Of a stretch of DNA of 16,120 bases, positions 1 to 7,186 are shown piece after piece. The DNA is from Anaerolineaceae bacterium (GTDB lineage Bacteria > Chloroflexota > Anaerolineae > 4572-78): NCBI GenBank assembly GCA_024762375.1, contig JANTHQ010000010.1, forward strand, positions 1 to 16,120, written 5' to 3'. The notes under the pieces are model-generated. The model had not been told where the DNA came from and ran no database searches. It saw nothing but the letters and a program-made list of their open reading frames with translations. Made by a program: the position numbers and the translations under genes. Position 1 is the stretch's first letter. Every line of letters begins with the position of its first letter.

Positions 1-475
1 TGACGCCGTATTTTTTAGCGATGAATTCCAGCGTTTCCCCCGTGCGAATTTTGTGATACAGCGGTGCGGGGGTCGGTGTGGGGGTGGGGGTGAAGGTCGC
101 GGTGGGGGGCAGGGTGGCGGTCGCGGTGGGGGTCGGTGTGCCGGTGGGGGGGATGAAAATGTGTGTCGGTGCGGCGGTCGGTGCGGCGGCAATCGGGTTC
201 GACAGCGGGCGCAGGCGGAAAAATCCATACACCAGCCCGCCGATGACGGCAACGCCCAGTAGCAGCGCCCACCACGATGCACCCATTCCTCCGGCGGTGG
301 CGGGAATTTCGTCAATCGGATTGCCGCACATCAGGCAGATGGTGGCGTCTTCGGCGGCGGGCGTGCCGCAATTTAAACAGACCCGCTGTTTGTGCAGCGA
401 TGGCACATCCGCCCCGCACACCGGGCATCGGGTTTGACCACTTTTCAGTTCAGCACCACAGTTTGTACATTCCAT
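1..475 (-). CDS. Zinc-ribbon / LysM surface protein, C-terminally cut by the window edge
   Basis: The 158 visible residues begin at ATG 475. Two Cys-x2-Cys zinc-ribbon pairs fill the N-terminus: CTNC and CPVC near residues 3-20, then CLNC and CLMC near 34-53. A single membrane segment (about residues 66-84, WWALLLGVAVIGGLVYGFF) follows, then a low-complexity Pro/Thr linker of about 45 residues, then a LysM domain starting around YHKIRTGETLEFIAKKYGV, where the window ends. LysM binds GlcNAc-containing glycans such as peptidoglycan, so the predicted topology is a cytoplasmic zinc ribbon with an external wall-binding tail. This start is chosen because the first zinc ligand is residue 3. No Shine-Dalgarno is visible; the upstream DNA is a heptamer array. 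It is the last visible gene of the leftward block, 110 bases after the GT-C-like gene. Domain calls are firm, the cellular role is unknown. Confidence 0.85.
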   Translation of the reverse strand, partial: MECTNCGAELKSGQTRCPVCGADVPSLHKQRVCLNCGTPAAEDATICLMCGNPIDEIPATAGGMGASWWALLLGVAVIGGLVYGFFRLRPLSNPIAAAPTAAPTHIFIPPTGTPTPTATATLPPTATFTPTPTPTPAPLYHKIRTGETLEFIAKKYGV

Positions 476-487
476 GGGGTGTTTTTG

Positions 488-594
488 GTTCAAAGTTCAA
501 GGTTTCAGGTTTCAGGTTTAAAGTTAGCCGTCAGCAATCAGCGAATGGGCGAATCTGCGAGTTCTCTCTATCCCTATCGCTATCTCTATCGTTT
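488..594. repeat. Composite short tandem array (7-mers, then 6-mers)
   Basis: Positions 488-536 read as seven in-phase 7-mers of the form GTTCAAA / GTTTCAG. Positions 541-561 hold three further 7-mers around GCGAATN. Positions 565-588 are four exact-phase 6-mers of the form TCNCTA. The last hexamer supplies the stop codon (TAG, 586-588) of the GT-C-like gene on the minus strand. The array fills nearly the whole gap between that gene and the zinc-ribbon/LysM gene. It resembles cyanobacterial STRR repeats in unit size and in degeneracy. Confidence 0.8.
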
Positions 595-2295
595 TCTGCC
601 GAATCTCCAATCACCAATCAACCAATAGCCAATCGCTACCAGCGCGAGCAGGCTCATCAGCCCGCCGATGGTGCGCGGCGGCGTGGTTCCCATCCGCAGC
701 GAAACGGTGTGTTCGCCGGCGGGCACATCCACCGTTATCAGCCCGAATGGCGGCTCGTGGCGGTGGGGCACGGGTTGCCCGTCGATTTTCACCTGCCAGC
801 CGGGAAAATCATACGTGTAAAATTGAACCGTCGCCGCGTCGCCGCGAAATTTCACCGTGTCCGATGCGCCGCCGTGCCGGATTGTTTCTACCGTGGCGTT
901 GCCCGAAAGCACCGTCGCTACCGATAGCGGTTCTCCGGCGCGATACTGCGCTTCCATCGGGCTGGTGATTGGCTGTTCATCCGTCACGGCGACCATTCCC
1001 ACCCGGTCGGCAATCGAACCGGAATCCCAATTGATGACCGCCAACGGGGTATCCGCCCAATCGGGGATGGGGGTGTACTGCGGTTGCGCGTAGCCATAAC
1101 TGGCGAGCACCAGCGCCACCGCCGACAGCATCAGCGGCGCGCCATCGAGTTTCAGCGCGGCGACACCGCCGCCGATGACCACTGCCGCGCTCAGCATGGT
1201 GATGATGAGCAATCGCCATGGAAACTGTACCAGCGCGGCGATGGGCAACGCGCGCCACAGCGGTTCACCCAGTGGCGACATCAGCCAAACGGAAAAGAGG
1301 GTTGCCACCACAAAAATGACCATCGTGCCACGATGTCCCATCTGCGGGGAAAAAGCCGCCAGCGCTACCGTGCCGACCACCGCCAGCCCAAAAATGGCAA
1401 TCCCGATTTGGTACGGCATAAAATCCACAGGTCCCGGTCCGGCGTACCCGTATCCCCAAAATGGCGATAAAAATTGCGAAAAGTACACAAAATGTTCGGC
1501 GAAATTGTAACTGCCGCTCGTCCACTGTTCAATTTTGATGTACTTCTGTTCCAGCAGCACCGGCACGATATAAATGCCAGCCAGCGCGACGCCCAGCACC
1601 CCCGCGCCGCCATTGAACAGCAATTGCCGTCCCCACGCCCGCAAATTGGTTTTCGCCGTGCCGACCATCAGCGTGAAAATGTACAATAGCAGAAACGGGG
1701 TAAACGTGAAAAACGTGCTGTGGTGTGTCAGCGCCAGCACGCCGTAACTTGCGCCGGCAATCGCCATTCGGCGCGGCGACGGGCGGGCAATCAACTCGGT
1801 GAACGCCCACAGCACCAGCGGCAGCAGCATCAGCGACACATATTCGGCGTATGCGCTGCGCACGTAAATTTCCACCAAATGAAAGGGGGCATACATATAT
1901 GCCAGCCCCGCCACCAGCGCGGCGTTTTCGCCGAACAGACGGCGGGTGAACCCGTACATGCCCACCCCCGCGCCGATGGTGCTCAAAATGTAGATGGTTT
2001 TCACCGACCAAATCATATTCACGCCGAGCAGATGCACGATTTCGGCGGCGTAAATGGCCAGCGGTGCATACAAATTGAACAGCGGATAGCCGTACCCGAA
2101 TGCGAAATCGGGACTCCAGCGCGGCCACAGAAAACCGTCGCGCAGGGTTTGGTCGAATTCCACCAGATAGAAAATGCTGTGGCGCGCATCGTGCGCCTGA
2201 AAAAAATAGGCGGGGTGCAGCAACGGCGCCCACGCGAAAATTGACAGCACGAGCAAAAGTATGAGATTGGTTGTTCGAGATTGATTATTGGTCAT
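586..2295 (-). CDS. GT-C-like polytopic membrane protein (6-pyruvoyl-tetrahydropterin-synthase-related / YfhO-like)
   Basis: A 569-residue integral membrane protein with roughly 11-12 hydrophobic segments. The first is residues 11-25, and an extracytoplasmic loop follows with HDARHS (35-40), then DGFLWPRWSPDF (53-64), then GYGYPLFNLYAP. This loop pattern is typical of the PTPS-related membrane family and of GT-C glycosyltransferases, where an acidic residue in loop 1 is catalytic. Residues about 440-540 look like an exported beta domain (for example DFPGWQVKIDGQPV), followed by a final membrane segment, as in YfhO proteins. The likely role is lipid-linked sugar transfer or another envelope step; the substrate is not readable. 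ATG 2295 follows directly after an in-frame stop, so no earlier start exists. It has no clear Shine-Dalgarno and lies 32 bases after the YwaF-type gene. Both termini are encoded by tandem-array DNA. Confidence 0.8.
   Translation of the reverse strand: MTNNQSRTTNLILLLVLSIFAWAPLLHPAYFFQAHDARHSIFYLVEFDQTLRDGFLWPRWSPDFAFGYGYPLFNLYAPLAIYAAEIVHLLGVNMIWSVKTIYILSTIGAGVGMYGFTRRLFGENAALVAGLAYMYAPFHLVEIYVRSAYAEYVSLMLLPLVLWAFTELIARPSPRRMAIAGASYGVLALTHHSTFFTFTPFLLLYIFTLMVGTAKTNLRAWGRQLLFNGGAGVLGVALAGIYIVPVLLEQKYIKIEQWTSGSYNFAEHFVYFSQFLSPFWGYGYAGPGPVDFMPYQIGIAIFGLAVVGTVALAAFSPQMGHRGTMVIFVVATLFSVWLMSPLGEPLWRALPIAALVQFPWRLLIITMLSAAVVIGGGVAALKLDGAPLMLSAVALVLASYGYAQPQYTPIPDWADTPLAVINWDSGSIADRVGMVAVTDEQPITSPMEAQYRAGEPLSVATVLSGNATVETIRHGGASDTVKFRGDAATVQFYTYDFPGWQVKIDGQPVPHRHEPPFGLITVDVPAGEHTVSLRMGTTPPRTIGGLMSLLALVAIGYWLIGDWRFGRKR
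600..641. repeat. Heptamer array inside the 3' end of the GT-C-like gene
   Basis: About five units of the type CCAATCA occur at 7-base spacing with one 8-base slip: exact units at 607 and 614, variants at 622 and 629. The array lies wholly within coding sequence and, read on the minus strand, specifies the last hydrophobic residues AIGYWLIGDWRF. Confidence 0.75.
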
Positions 2296-2318
2296 TTGTC
2301 ATGCGTGGCGCGAGATTT
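2263..2318. repeat. Heptamer array spanning the start codon of the GT-C-like gene
   Basis: Eight consecutive 7-base units are in phase from 2263; examples are GAGATTG (2263 and 2277), ATTATTG (2284) and GTCATTT (2291). The minus-strand start codon (2293-2295) lies inside the unit at 2291, and the residues MTNNQSRTTNL are read from the array. Confidence 0.75.
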
Positions 2319-2362
2319 GCAACCCTGCTACCCTGCTATTCTGTCACTCTGCAACTTTGCTC
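2315..2362. repeat. Octamer array at the 3' end of the YwaF-type gene
   Basis: Six in-phase 8-base units run from 2315, including two exact CCCTGCTA copies (2323, 2331) and the variants TTCTGTCA and CTCTGCAA. The minus-strand stop codon TAG (2328-2330) and about the last ten codons of the YwaF-type gene are array DNA. The array abuts the heptamer array at 2263-2318, so two unit lengths meet in one gap. Confidence 0.75.
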
Positions 2363-3077
2363 TTGCCCGCCAATCCGACACCGCAAACGGCGCGTACAGC
2401 ACCAAAAACATTACCATCCCGATGGCTTCCAAACCAAGAATATACCATGGCCATGGCCCCAGAAAATCCATCAAACTGGCGGTTTGCGGCTTGCCATTGA
2501 TGAACAAATAATTGCTGCCGATAGCCCAATTGACAATGCCGACCAACACCATATAAATGTTGGTGACGATTGCCACCCGTTTGACCGATTGCCATGTGGG
2601 GCGATACCGCTCGACGACCGTCATATAAATGCCCGCCGTAACGATACTGCCGTGCGACAGCAACGCCTGAAAAAAGAGAAAATGGGGAAAACCGAAATTG
2701 CCGATTTCGGGAGTGATGAAACCCTGTAACGCCCCACCGATGCCCAAAAAATAGACAAATTCATACAGCGTGTAATTTTTGGTGAGAAGCATCGCGGCGG
2801 CAACGAATATCAGCACACTGCACAGATGCAGCGGCAGCATGGTTTGAATGCTCCACGTGCCGATGTGAATGTTCCACAGATGCCACGCCGCTTCATTGAC
2901 CAGCAGCAATATCGCCAGCCCGATGCGGAACGCACGTTGAAATGCAGGGCGCGGGTGGCGGCGCAGGGCGATGAACGACAGATTGACCGCAATCAGCACG
3001 GCAATGCCAACCAGATGCGCCGTGCCGAACAGTTGAAACGGCGTGCCGTGCCATTCGCCCCCGAAAAACTCGGCCAT
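2328..3077 (-). CDS. YwaF-type (TIGR02206 family) integral membrane protein
   Basis: A 249-residue protein with about six or seven membrane segments. Recognisable family features are FGTAHLVG near the N-terminus, NEAAWHLWN, MLPLHLCSVL, YEFVYFLGIGGALQG followed by TPEIG, and FPHFLFFQALLSHG. These match the conserved His- and aromatic-rich helices of Bacillus YwaF-like proteins, whose function is unknown. ATG 3077 shares its A with the last base of the trpS stop (TGATG), so translation is probably coupled. A TTG one codon upstream (3080) is possible but less likely. The C-terminal KLQSDRIAG is encoded by an octamer repeat array, so the native tail has probably been replaced or extended. Confidence 0.8.
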   Translation of the reverse strand: MAEFFGGEWHGTPFQLFGTAHLVGIAVLIAVNLSFIALRRHPRPAFQRAFRIGLAILLLVNEAAWHLWNIHIGTWSIQTMLPLHLCSVLIFVAAAMLLTKNYTLYEFVYFLGIGGALQGFITPEIGNFGFPHFLFFQALLSHGSIVTAGIYMTVVERYRPTWQSVKRVAIVTNIYMVLVGIVNWAIGSNYLFINGKPQTASLMDFLGPWPWYILGLEAIGMVMFLVLYAPFAVSDWRARAKLQSDRIAG

Positions 3078-4060
3078 CAACCCAGCCCCATCCGCTGGTG
3101 AACCCGTTTCATGGTGGCTTCGGCGATGGGGCGGACTTTATCGGCGCTTTGCGCCAGCAGTGCATCCAACTGTGCCGGGTCGGCGATAAATTTCGCATAC
3201 CGTTCCTGAATGGGACGCAACCCTTCGATGATGACTTCCGCCAGTTCTTTCTTCAAATCGCCATACCCTTTTCCGGCAAAATGCGCTTCGATTTCCGCTT
3301 CCGTTTCGCCGGTGAATGCCTGATAGATAGACAACAGATTAAAAACGCCGGGCCGGTTTTCATCAAACCGAATGTCGCGCAATGAATCGGTGGTGGCGCG
3401 TTTCACTTTTTTCAGGATGACATCAGGCGTATCCAGCATATATACCGCGTGGAATTTTCCCGGTTCGCTTTTGCTCATCTTTTTGGTGGGGTCGTCCAGC
3501 CCCATCACCCGCGCCGCAATTTTGGGGATAATCGGTTCCGGCACAACGAATGTTTCGCCATACTGCCGGTTGAAACGCTGGGCAATATCGCGGGTCAGTT
3601 CCAGATGTTGCTTTTGGTCTTCGCCAACGGGAACCAGATGCGTGTCATACAGCAAAATGTCCGAGGCCATCAGCGCGGGGTAATCGAACAGCCCCACCGA
3701 GGCGCGCTCTCTGTCTTTGCCCGCCTTTTCTTTAAATTGGGTCATCCGCTCCATCCAACCCATCGGGGTGATGCAATTTAAAATCCACGCCAGCTCGGAA
3801 TGGGCGGGGATGGCAGATTGCACAAACAGCACCGATTGTTCGGGGTCAATACCGGCGGCGAACAGCAGTCCCGCCATCGTGCGGATACTCGCTTTCAGTT
3901 CGGCGGGGTCTTGCGGCACGGTGATAGCATGCAGGTCAACGATGCAGTAGATGTTGTCATGGTCGCCCTGATTGGTTACCCACTGTTTGATTGCGCCCAA
4001 ATAATTGCCGATATGGACTTTGCCGGTCGGTTGGATACCGGAGAAGATGCGTTTTTTCAT
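3077..4060 (-). CDS. trpS: Tryptophan-tRNA ligase (class I)
   Basis: Charges tRNA-Trp with tryptophan using ATP, in the cytoplasm. The 327-residue length is normal for bacterial TrpRS. The ATP-binding HIGH-type motif is HIGN (16-19), preceded by the family signature SGIQPTG, and the KMSKS motif is complete at 194-198 within KKMSKSEPG. The segment VPVGEDQKQHLELTRDIA, typical of the family, is also present. The start at 4060 has a good Shine-Dalgarno, AGGAG on the minus strand (4068-4072), seven bases upstream. It overlaps the downstream YwaF-type gene by one base and starts 79 bases after the histidine kinase stop. A possible own promoter and a short TATTCG-type heptamer array lie in that gap. 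No T-box-like leader fits in so short a gap. Confidence 0.97.
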   Translation of the reverse strand: MKKRIFSGIQPTGKVHIGNYLGAIKQWVTNQGDHDNIYCIVDLHAITVPQDPAELKASIRTMAGLLFAAGIDPEQSVLFVQSAIPAHSELAWILNCITPMGWMERMTQFKEKAGKDRERASVGLFDYPALMASDILLYDTHLVPVGEDQKQHLELTRDIAQRFNRQYGETFVVPEPIIPKIAARVMGLDDPTKKMSKSEPGKFHAVYMLDTPDVILKKVKRATTDSLRDIRFDENRPGVFNLLSIYQAFTGETEAEIEAHFAGKGYGDLKKELAEVIIEGLRPIQERYAKFIADPAQLDALLAQSADKVRPIAEATMKRVHQRMGLG

Positions 4061-4079
4061 GGTGAGGCTCCTAAAATAA

Positions 4080-4100
4080 CGAATATCGAATAGCGAATGC
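4080..4100. repeat. Short heptamer array in the trpS leader
   Basis: Three in-phase units, CGAATAT, CGAATAG and CGAATGC, occupy the trpS 5' leader. They stop eight bases short of the Shine-Dalgarno complement CTCCT (4068-4072), so the ribosome site is intact here, unlike at other array-flanked starts. Confidence 0.65.
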
Positions 4101-4108
4101 CAAAGGGG

Positions 4109-4138
4109 ATTTTAATACATTTTAACGGGGCTGACCAA
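4109..4138 (-). promoter_or_regulatory. Possible trpS promoter
   Basis: On the minus strand, TTGGTC (4133-4138) and TAAAAT (4109-4114) are separated by 18 bases, just past the histidine kinase stop codon. The match is moderate; read-through from the kinase gene is an alternative. Confidence 0.35.
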
Positions 4139-4139
4139 T

Positions 4140-6350
4140 TTATGCGTTGGAGGTGAGTACTCGTTTTGGGAAGCGGATGGTGGTGACAGCAGATGAACCA
4201 TCGTTGGCCATGCTGAACTCGCCGTGCAGCGATTGCTGCACCGTAGCGGTGACGAGCGTCATACCGACTGTTTGCGGCCGGTTCGCCAATAGTCCCGGTG
4301 GGTGCGGGACGCCGTCCACCCGAAAAGTCAACGTCACCGAATCATCGGTATCTGTCGTCAGCATGTGCATCAACAGGCGCTCTTTCTCCGGCAAGGCGAA
4401 CGTTGCGATTCTGAACACAATTTCGCTGAAGATTACCGTGAAACTTTGGGCAATGTGGGGCGATACCATCAGGTCGGTGGGTGAAATATCCACGATAAAT
4501 TCTTTGCCAACCGGGTTGATGGCGCGGATGGTGGCGTGAAAAATCCGAGATGCCACTTCGCGCAGGGGAAGCGGCTGCCATTGGTTGGTTGCCAGCAATT
4601 CGTGCAGGGCTGCCAGCGCTCGCACCCGCACATTGATGGCTGCCAACGTTATTTCTGAAACGGGTGCACCGGATTGGCGGGCGTACCGCGTTTCCAGATA
4701 AATCATACCGGCAATCGTCGCCAGATTGTTCCGCACACGATGGTCAACTTCTTGCAGCAGACGGGTTTTTGCCGCCGATTCCTCCCGGATTCTCTCGGTT
4801 TGCGCGGCTTGCCTGAGCGCTATCGCCAGCGAATCACCCACCTCGCGGGCGATTTCCCGATATTCCGGCAGAATATCATCGGCGCCGGAAAAACCGAAAT
4901 TCAGCGCCCCGATCAGTGTATTTTCAGATAGCAGCATCACGTTTAATGAAGCGTTGATGGTTGCTCGTTTCAAAGACTGTTCGACCTGAGAATCTGACAG
5001 TCCCAGATGGGTTTGTACCACAATGTCGGGTGATTGGCGATAATTTTTGTATACCGGATAGTCTGCAAGTGCAAAAACCGCACCGCTTTGCAAGTTTGGG
5101 GGGGAAACTTCACCTGCTGTGGCGATAATTCTGCCGGTATTGGTCTTCTCGTCTAGCAGCACCACGCTGGCGCGGCGGGCATTGATGATGTGCAAAAGCG
5201 GTTCCAGCGCGGCACGGGCAATATCTGCGGGGGACTGCATGGCCAAAATGGCGCGGTCAATTTTGCGTAACAGACTCAAACGCAGGCTATATCGTTCCAG
5301 ACGCTCTTCATTTTCTTTTTGCAAAGTGATATCTTCAAAAATACCCTGCACACCGATAACTTCCCCGTCGGCATCAAAAATGGGGGTTTTGATAGCGCGC
5401 ACAAAACTGCGGTTGCCGCCATCGCGCGGCTGGTGCTCTTCAATCACTTCCAGCGCTTTGCGGGCGGTCATCACAAAAACATCATCGCGGCGGTATTTCT
5501 CGGCCAGTTCCGGGGGGTGCAGGTCAAAATCGGTTTTGCCGAGAATCTCATCCGCTGTTTTGCCTTCGTTGCGGCAAAAATTTTCGTTGACGAATGTGAA
5601 CACCCCGTCAACATCTTTGCGGAAAATGTTCTGTGGGATGGCTTCGACCAATGAGTGATACAGGGCTTCGGCCTGCCGCAGTTTGGCGTTGGCTTGCTTG
5701 CGGGCAATGATGCCGGTGAGTTGCGCTGCCAGCGCGTCGAAACGGGCGATGTCGGCGGGTGAGAAATCACGAGACCCGGCAATATCGATGACACCCACCA
5801 ATATGTCGCCGTGCAGCAACGGGGCGACGAGCACGGTTTTGAGGTTCATCAACCGGTTTACCAGCGACATGGCACGGGCGATGACGGCATCCGGAATGCC
5901 CATTGGATTGCCGGCGGCGTATTCCCGTTCCATTTTTAAGATGTCATCGCCGGTGAGGCGGATGGGTTTTTTGGCTTCTATGGCGCGGGTGAAAAGGCTA
6001 TCGGGTGTGAGCGGAATGGTGAGCGAGCCGAGCTCACGCCCCAAAACGTGCTCAACTGCCGAGCGAATTTTTGGCGGCAGCGATAGGTTTTGCACCACCA
6101 ACCGGGTTTTCGTGTCGTCTAACAGCGAAACCGTCACCCCGAATCCGTTGAACAGACTGCTGGTACGGTTGGCGATAAGCGAGATGATGTCTGCCAGCGA
6201 GTCGCCGCGATTTGCCGCAACGTTCAGTTCGTTGAGCAGTGCCAAATCGGCAGATTGCTGCGCCAGCGTTTCCAGCTCGGCGGTGCGGGCGGCCAGTTCC
6301 GCACGCAGGTGTTCAATTTCGCTCTGTAAATTGGTGTTTGTGTCCATCAT
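4140..6350 (-). CDS. Sensor histidine kinase, GAF-PAS-GAF-HisKA_2, with degenerate ATP-binding domain
   Basis: A soluble 736-residue sensor with no membrane segment. Order: coiled coil (about 8-36), GAF (about 38-215), PAS with PAC tail (about 225-345; FRKDVDGVFTFVNENFC, then GVQGIFEDIT), second GAF (about 355-512), and a HisKA_2 dimerisation domain with the phosphoacceptor His537 in EVDHRVRNNLATI. A HATPase-like region (about 590-730) ends with a recognisable G2-type stretch, VGMTLVTATVQQ. The N-box region reads SEIVFRIATF instead of the usual NEL-x-NA-x-KHA, and the G1 box reads VDGVPHPPG instead of D-D/N-G-x-G, so the Mg and adenine contacts look lost. No response regulator is adjacent. 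Start 6350 and the next ATG, 6347, are both possible; the Shine-Dalgarno is weak (AAGAA). The signal it senses is unknown. Confidence 0.88.
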   Translation of the reverse strand: MMDTNTNLQSEIEHLRAELAARTAELETLAQQSADLALLNELNVAANRGDSLADIISLIANRTSSLFNGFGVTVSLLDDTKTRLVVQNLSLPPKIRSAVEHVLGRELGSLTIPLTPDSLFTRAIEAKKPIRLTGDDILKMEREYAAGNPMGIPDAVIARAMSLVNRLMNLKTVLVAPLLHGDILVGVIDIAGSRDFSPADIARFDALAAQLTGIIARKQANAKLRQAEALYHSLVEAIPQNIFRKDVDGVFTFVNENFCRNEGKTADEILGKTDFDLHPPELAEKYRRDDVFVMTARKALEVIEEHQPRDGGNRSFVRAIKTPIFDADGEVIGVQGIFEDITLQKENEERLERYSLRLSLLRKIDRAILAMQSPADIARAALEPLLHIINARRASVVLLDEKTNTGRIIATAGEVSPPNLQSGAVFALADYPVYKNYRQSPDIVVQTHLGLSDSQVEQSLKRATINASLNVMLLSENTLIGALNFGFSGADDILPEYREIAREVGDSLAIALRQAAQTERIREESAAKTRLLQEVDHRVRNNLATIAGMIYLETRYARQSGAPVSEITLAAINVRVRALAALHELLATNQWQPLPLREVASRIFHATIRAINPVGKEFIVDISPTDLMVSPHIAQSFTVIFSEIVFRIATFALPEKERLLMHMLTTDTDDSVTLTFRVDGVPHPPGLLANRPQTVGMTLVTATVQQSLHGEFSMANDGSSAVTTIRFPKRVLTSNA

Positions 6351-6374
6351 TTCTTGCCATTGGTTTATGGGGGT

Positions 6375-6403
6375 ATCATATCATAGCATGCGCCGCAGAG
6401 CAA
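6375..6403 (-). promoter_or_regulatory. Promoter for the histidine kinase gene
   Basis: On the minus strand, TTGCTC (6398-6403) and TATGAT (6375-6380) are 17 bases apart. A second TATGAT at 6380-6385 is preceded by TGC, giving an extended -10. The transcript would start about 20 bases before the start codon. Confidence 0.5.
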
Positions 6404-6434
6404 CCTGTTTTCGGGCAAAAATAGTGTGCGATAG

Positions 6435-6463
6435 TTGACGAAATCGGGCATCGCCATTATCTT
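6435..6463 (+). promoter_or_regulatory. Promoter for the 218-residue gene and serC
   Basis: TTGACG (6435-6440) and TATCTT (6458-6463) are separated by 17 bases, about 50 bases before the first gene. It is divergent from the histidine kinase promoter, with about 30 bases between the two -35 boxes. Confidence 0.5.
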
Positions 6464-6516
6464 ATCATCAATAATTGTGTTCATTATCATTTAAATGACA
6501 AAGGGGACGTGTGGTT

Positions 6517-7173
6517 ATGAAGCAACGATATCTGACCAATAGTAATTTGGGCTACACATTTACGCACGAAAAACACACTATTGAGGGTGGATTTCCAAAT
6601 TTGAAAGTATATTTGCGAGAGACACCATCCGGCACACATTTTGACCCGGAAACCATGAGCCTGACATCGGTGGCCGACGGGAAACCGAACGATGTGGTTA
6701 TCCACCATCCCACTCAAATGCACGGCGAATTGCAGGTGCTGGCCGGGCGTGTAATTTTAACTGACCGCCGCCAGCACAAAGTGGAGTTTTTTACGTTCGG
6801 CGGGAAACTGATTGTTGACCAGAAAGCGGATTTGGTGGAATGTACGCTCAATTCCGATGCGCCGATTTATCTGCTCGATGACCAGGAAAGTGCGCCGTCA
6901 TTGTTTGCTGAAGATGCCGAAATTATGCTGGCGGAACGCCGGGCATCCTACATTCCGCACGAAGAAGATTTTGACAAACGGTTGATAGAAGCCGACCCGT
7001 TCCATCTGTTTATCGCAGTGTTGCACGCGCTGTCTGAAAAACTGGAACGCCTGCCGTACAAGCGCATCAAACGGCTTTACAAATTACATCAGTATGTCAC
7101 CGAGAATTTGAAACTGCTGGGCGATTATGAAATGGAACCGGAAGAGTTGCCCACATTAGAAAGCTTGCTGTAA
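6517..7173 (+). CDS. Unrecognised 218-residue soluble protein upstream of serC
   Basis: I do not recognise this family. The N-terminal half (to about residue 125) reads as beta-rich, with segments such as LQVLAGRVILTDRR and HKVEFFTFGGKLIVDQ. The C-terminal half reads as helical, charged and basic in part (EKLERLPYKRIKRLYKLHQYV), and ends with an acidic tail. There is no signal peptide, membrane segment or metal-binding cluster. ATG 6517 is preferred, with AAGGGG (6501-6506) ten bases upstream; a GTG at 6511 is in frame but only four bases from that motif. The stop lies 13 bases before serC, so the two are almost certainly one transcript. Codon use matches the neighbours. A role tied to serine synthesis would be guesswork from position alone. 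Confidence 0.85.
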   Translation: MKQRYLTNSNLGYTFTHEKHTIEGGFPNLKVYLRETPSGTHFDPETMSLTSVADGKPNDVVIHHPTQMHGELQVLAGRVILTDRRQHKVEFFTFGGKLIVDQKADLVECTLNSDAPIYLLDDQESAPSLFAEDAEIMLAERRASYIPHEEDFDKRLIEADPFHLFIAVLHALSEKLERLPYKRIKRLYKLHQYVTENLKLLGDYEMEPEELPTLESLL

Positions 7174-7186
7174 CACAGGGAAAATT

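Noticed and set aside
277..927. Open frame of 216 codons on the plus strand
   Set aside because: It crosses the zinc-ribbon gene, the array DNA and the GT-C-like gene on the other strand; its Ser/Leu repeat is just the hexamer array translated.
3078..3080. TTG start for the YwaF-type protein
   Set aside because: ATG 3077 overlaps the trpS stop as TGATG, a common coupling arrangement; the TTG adds only one residue.
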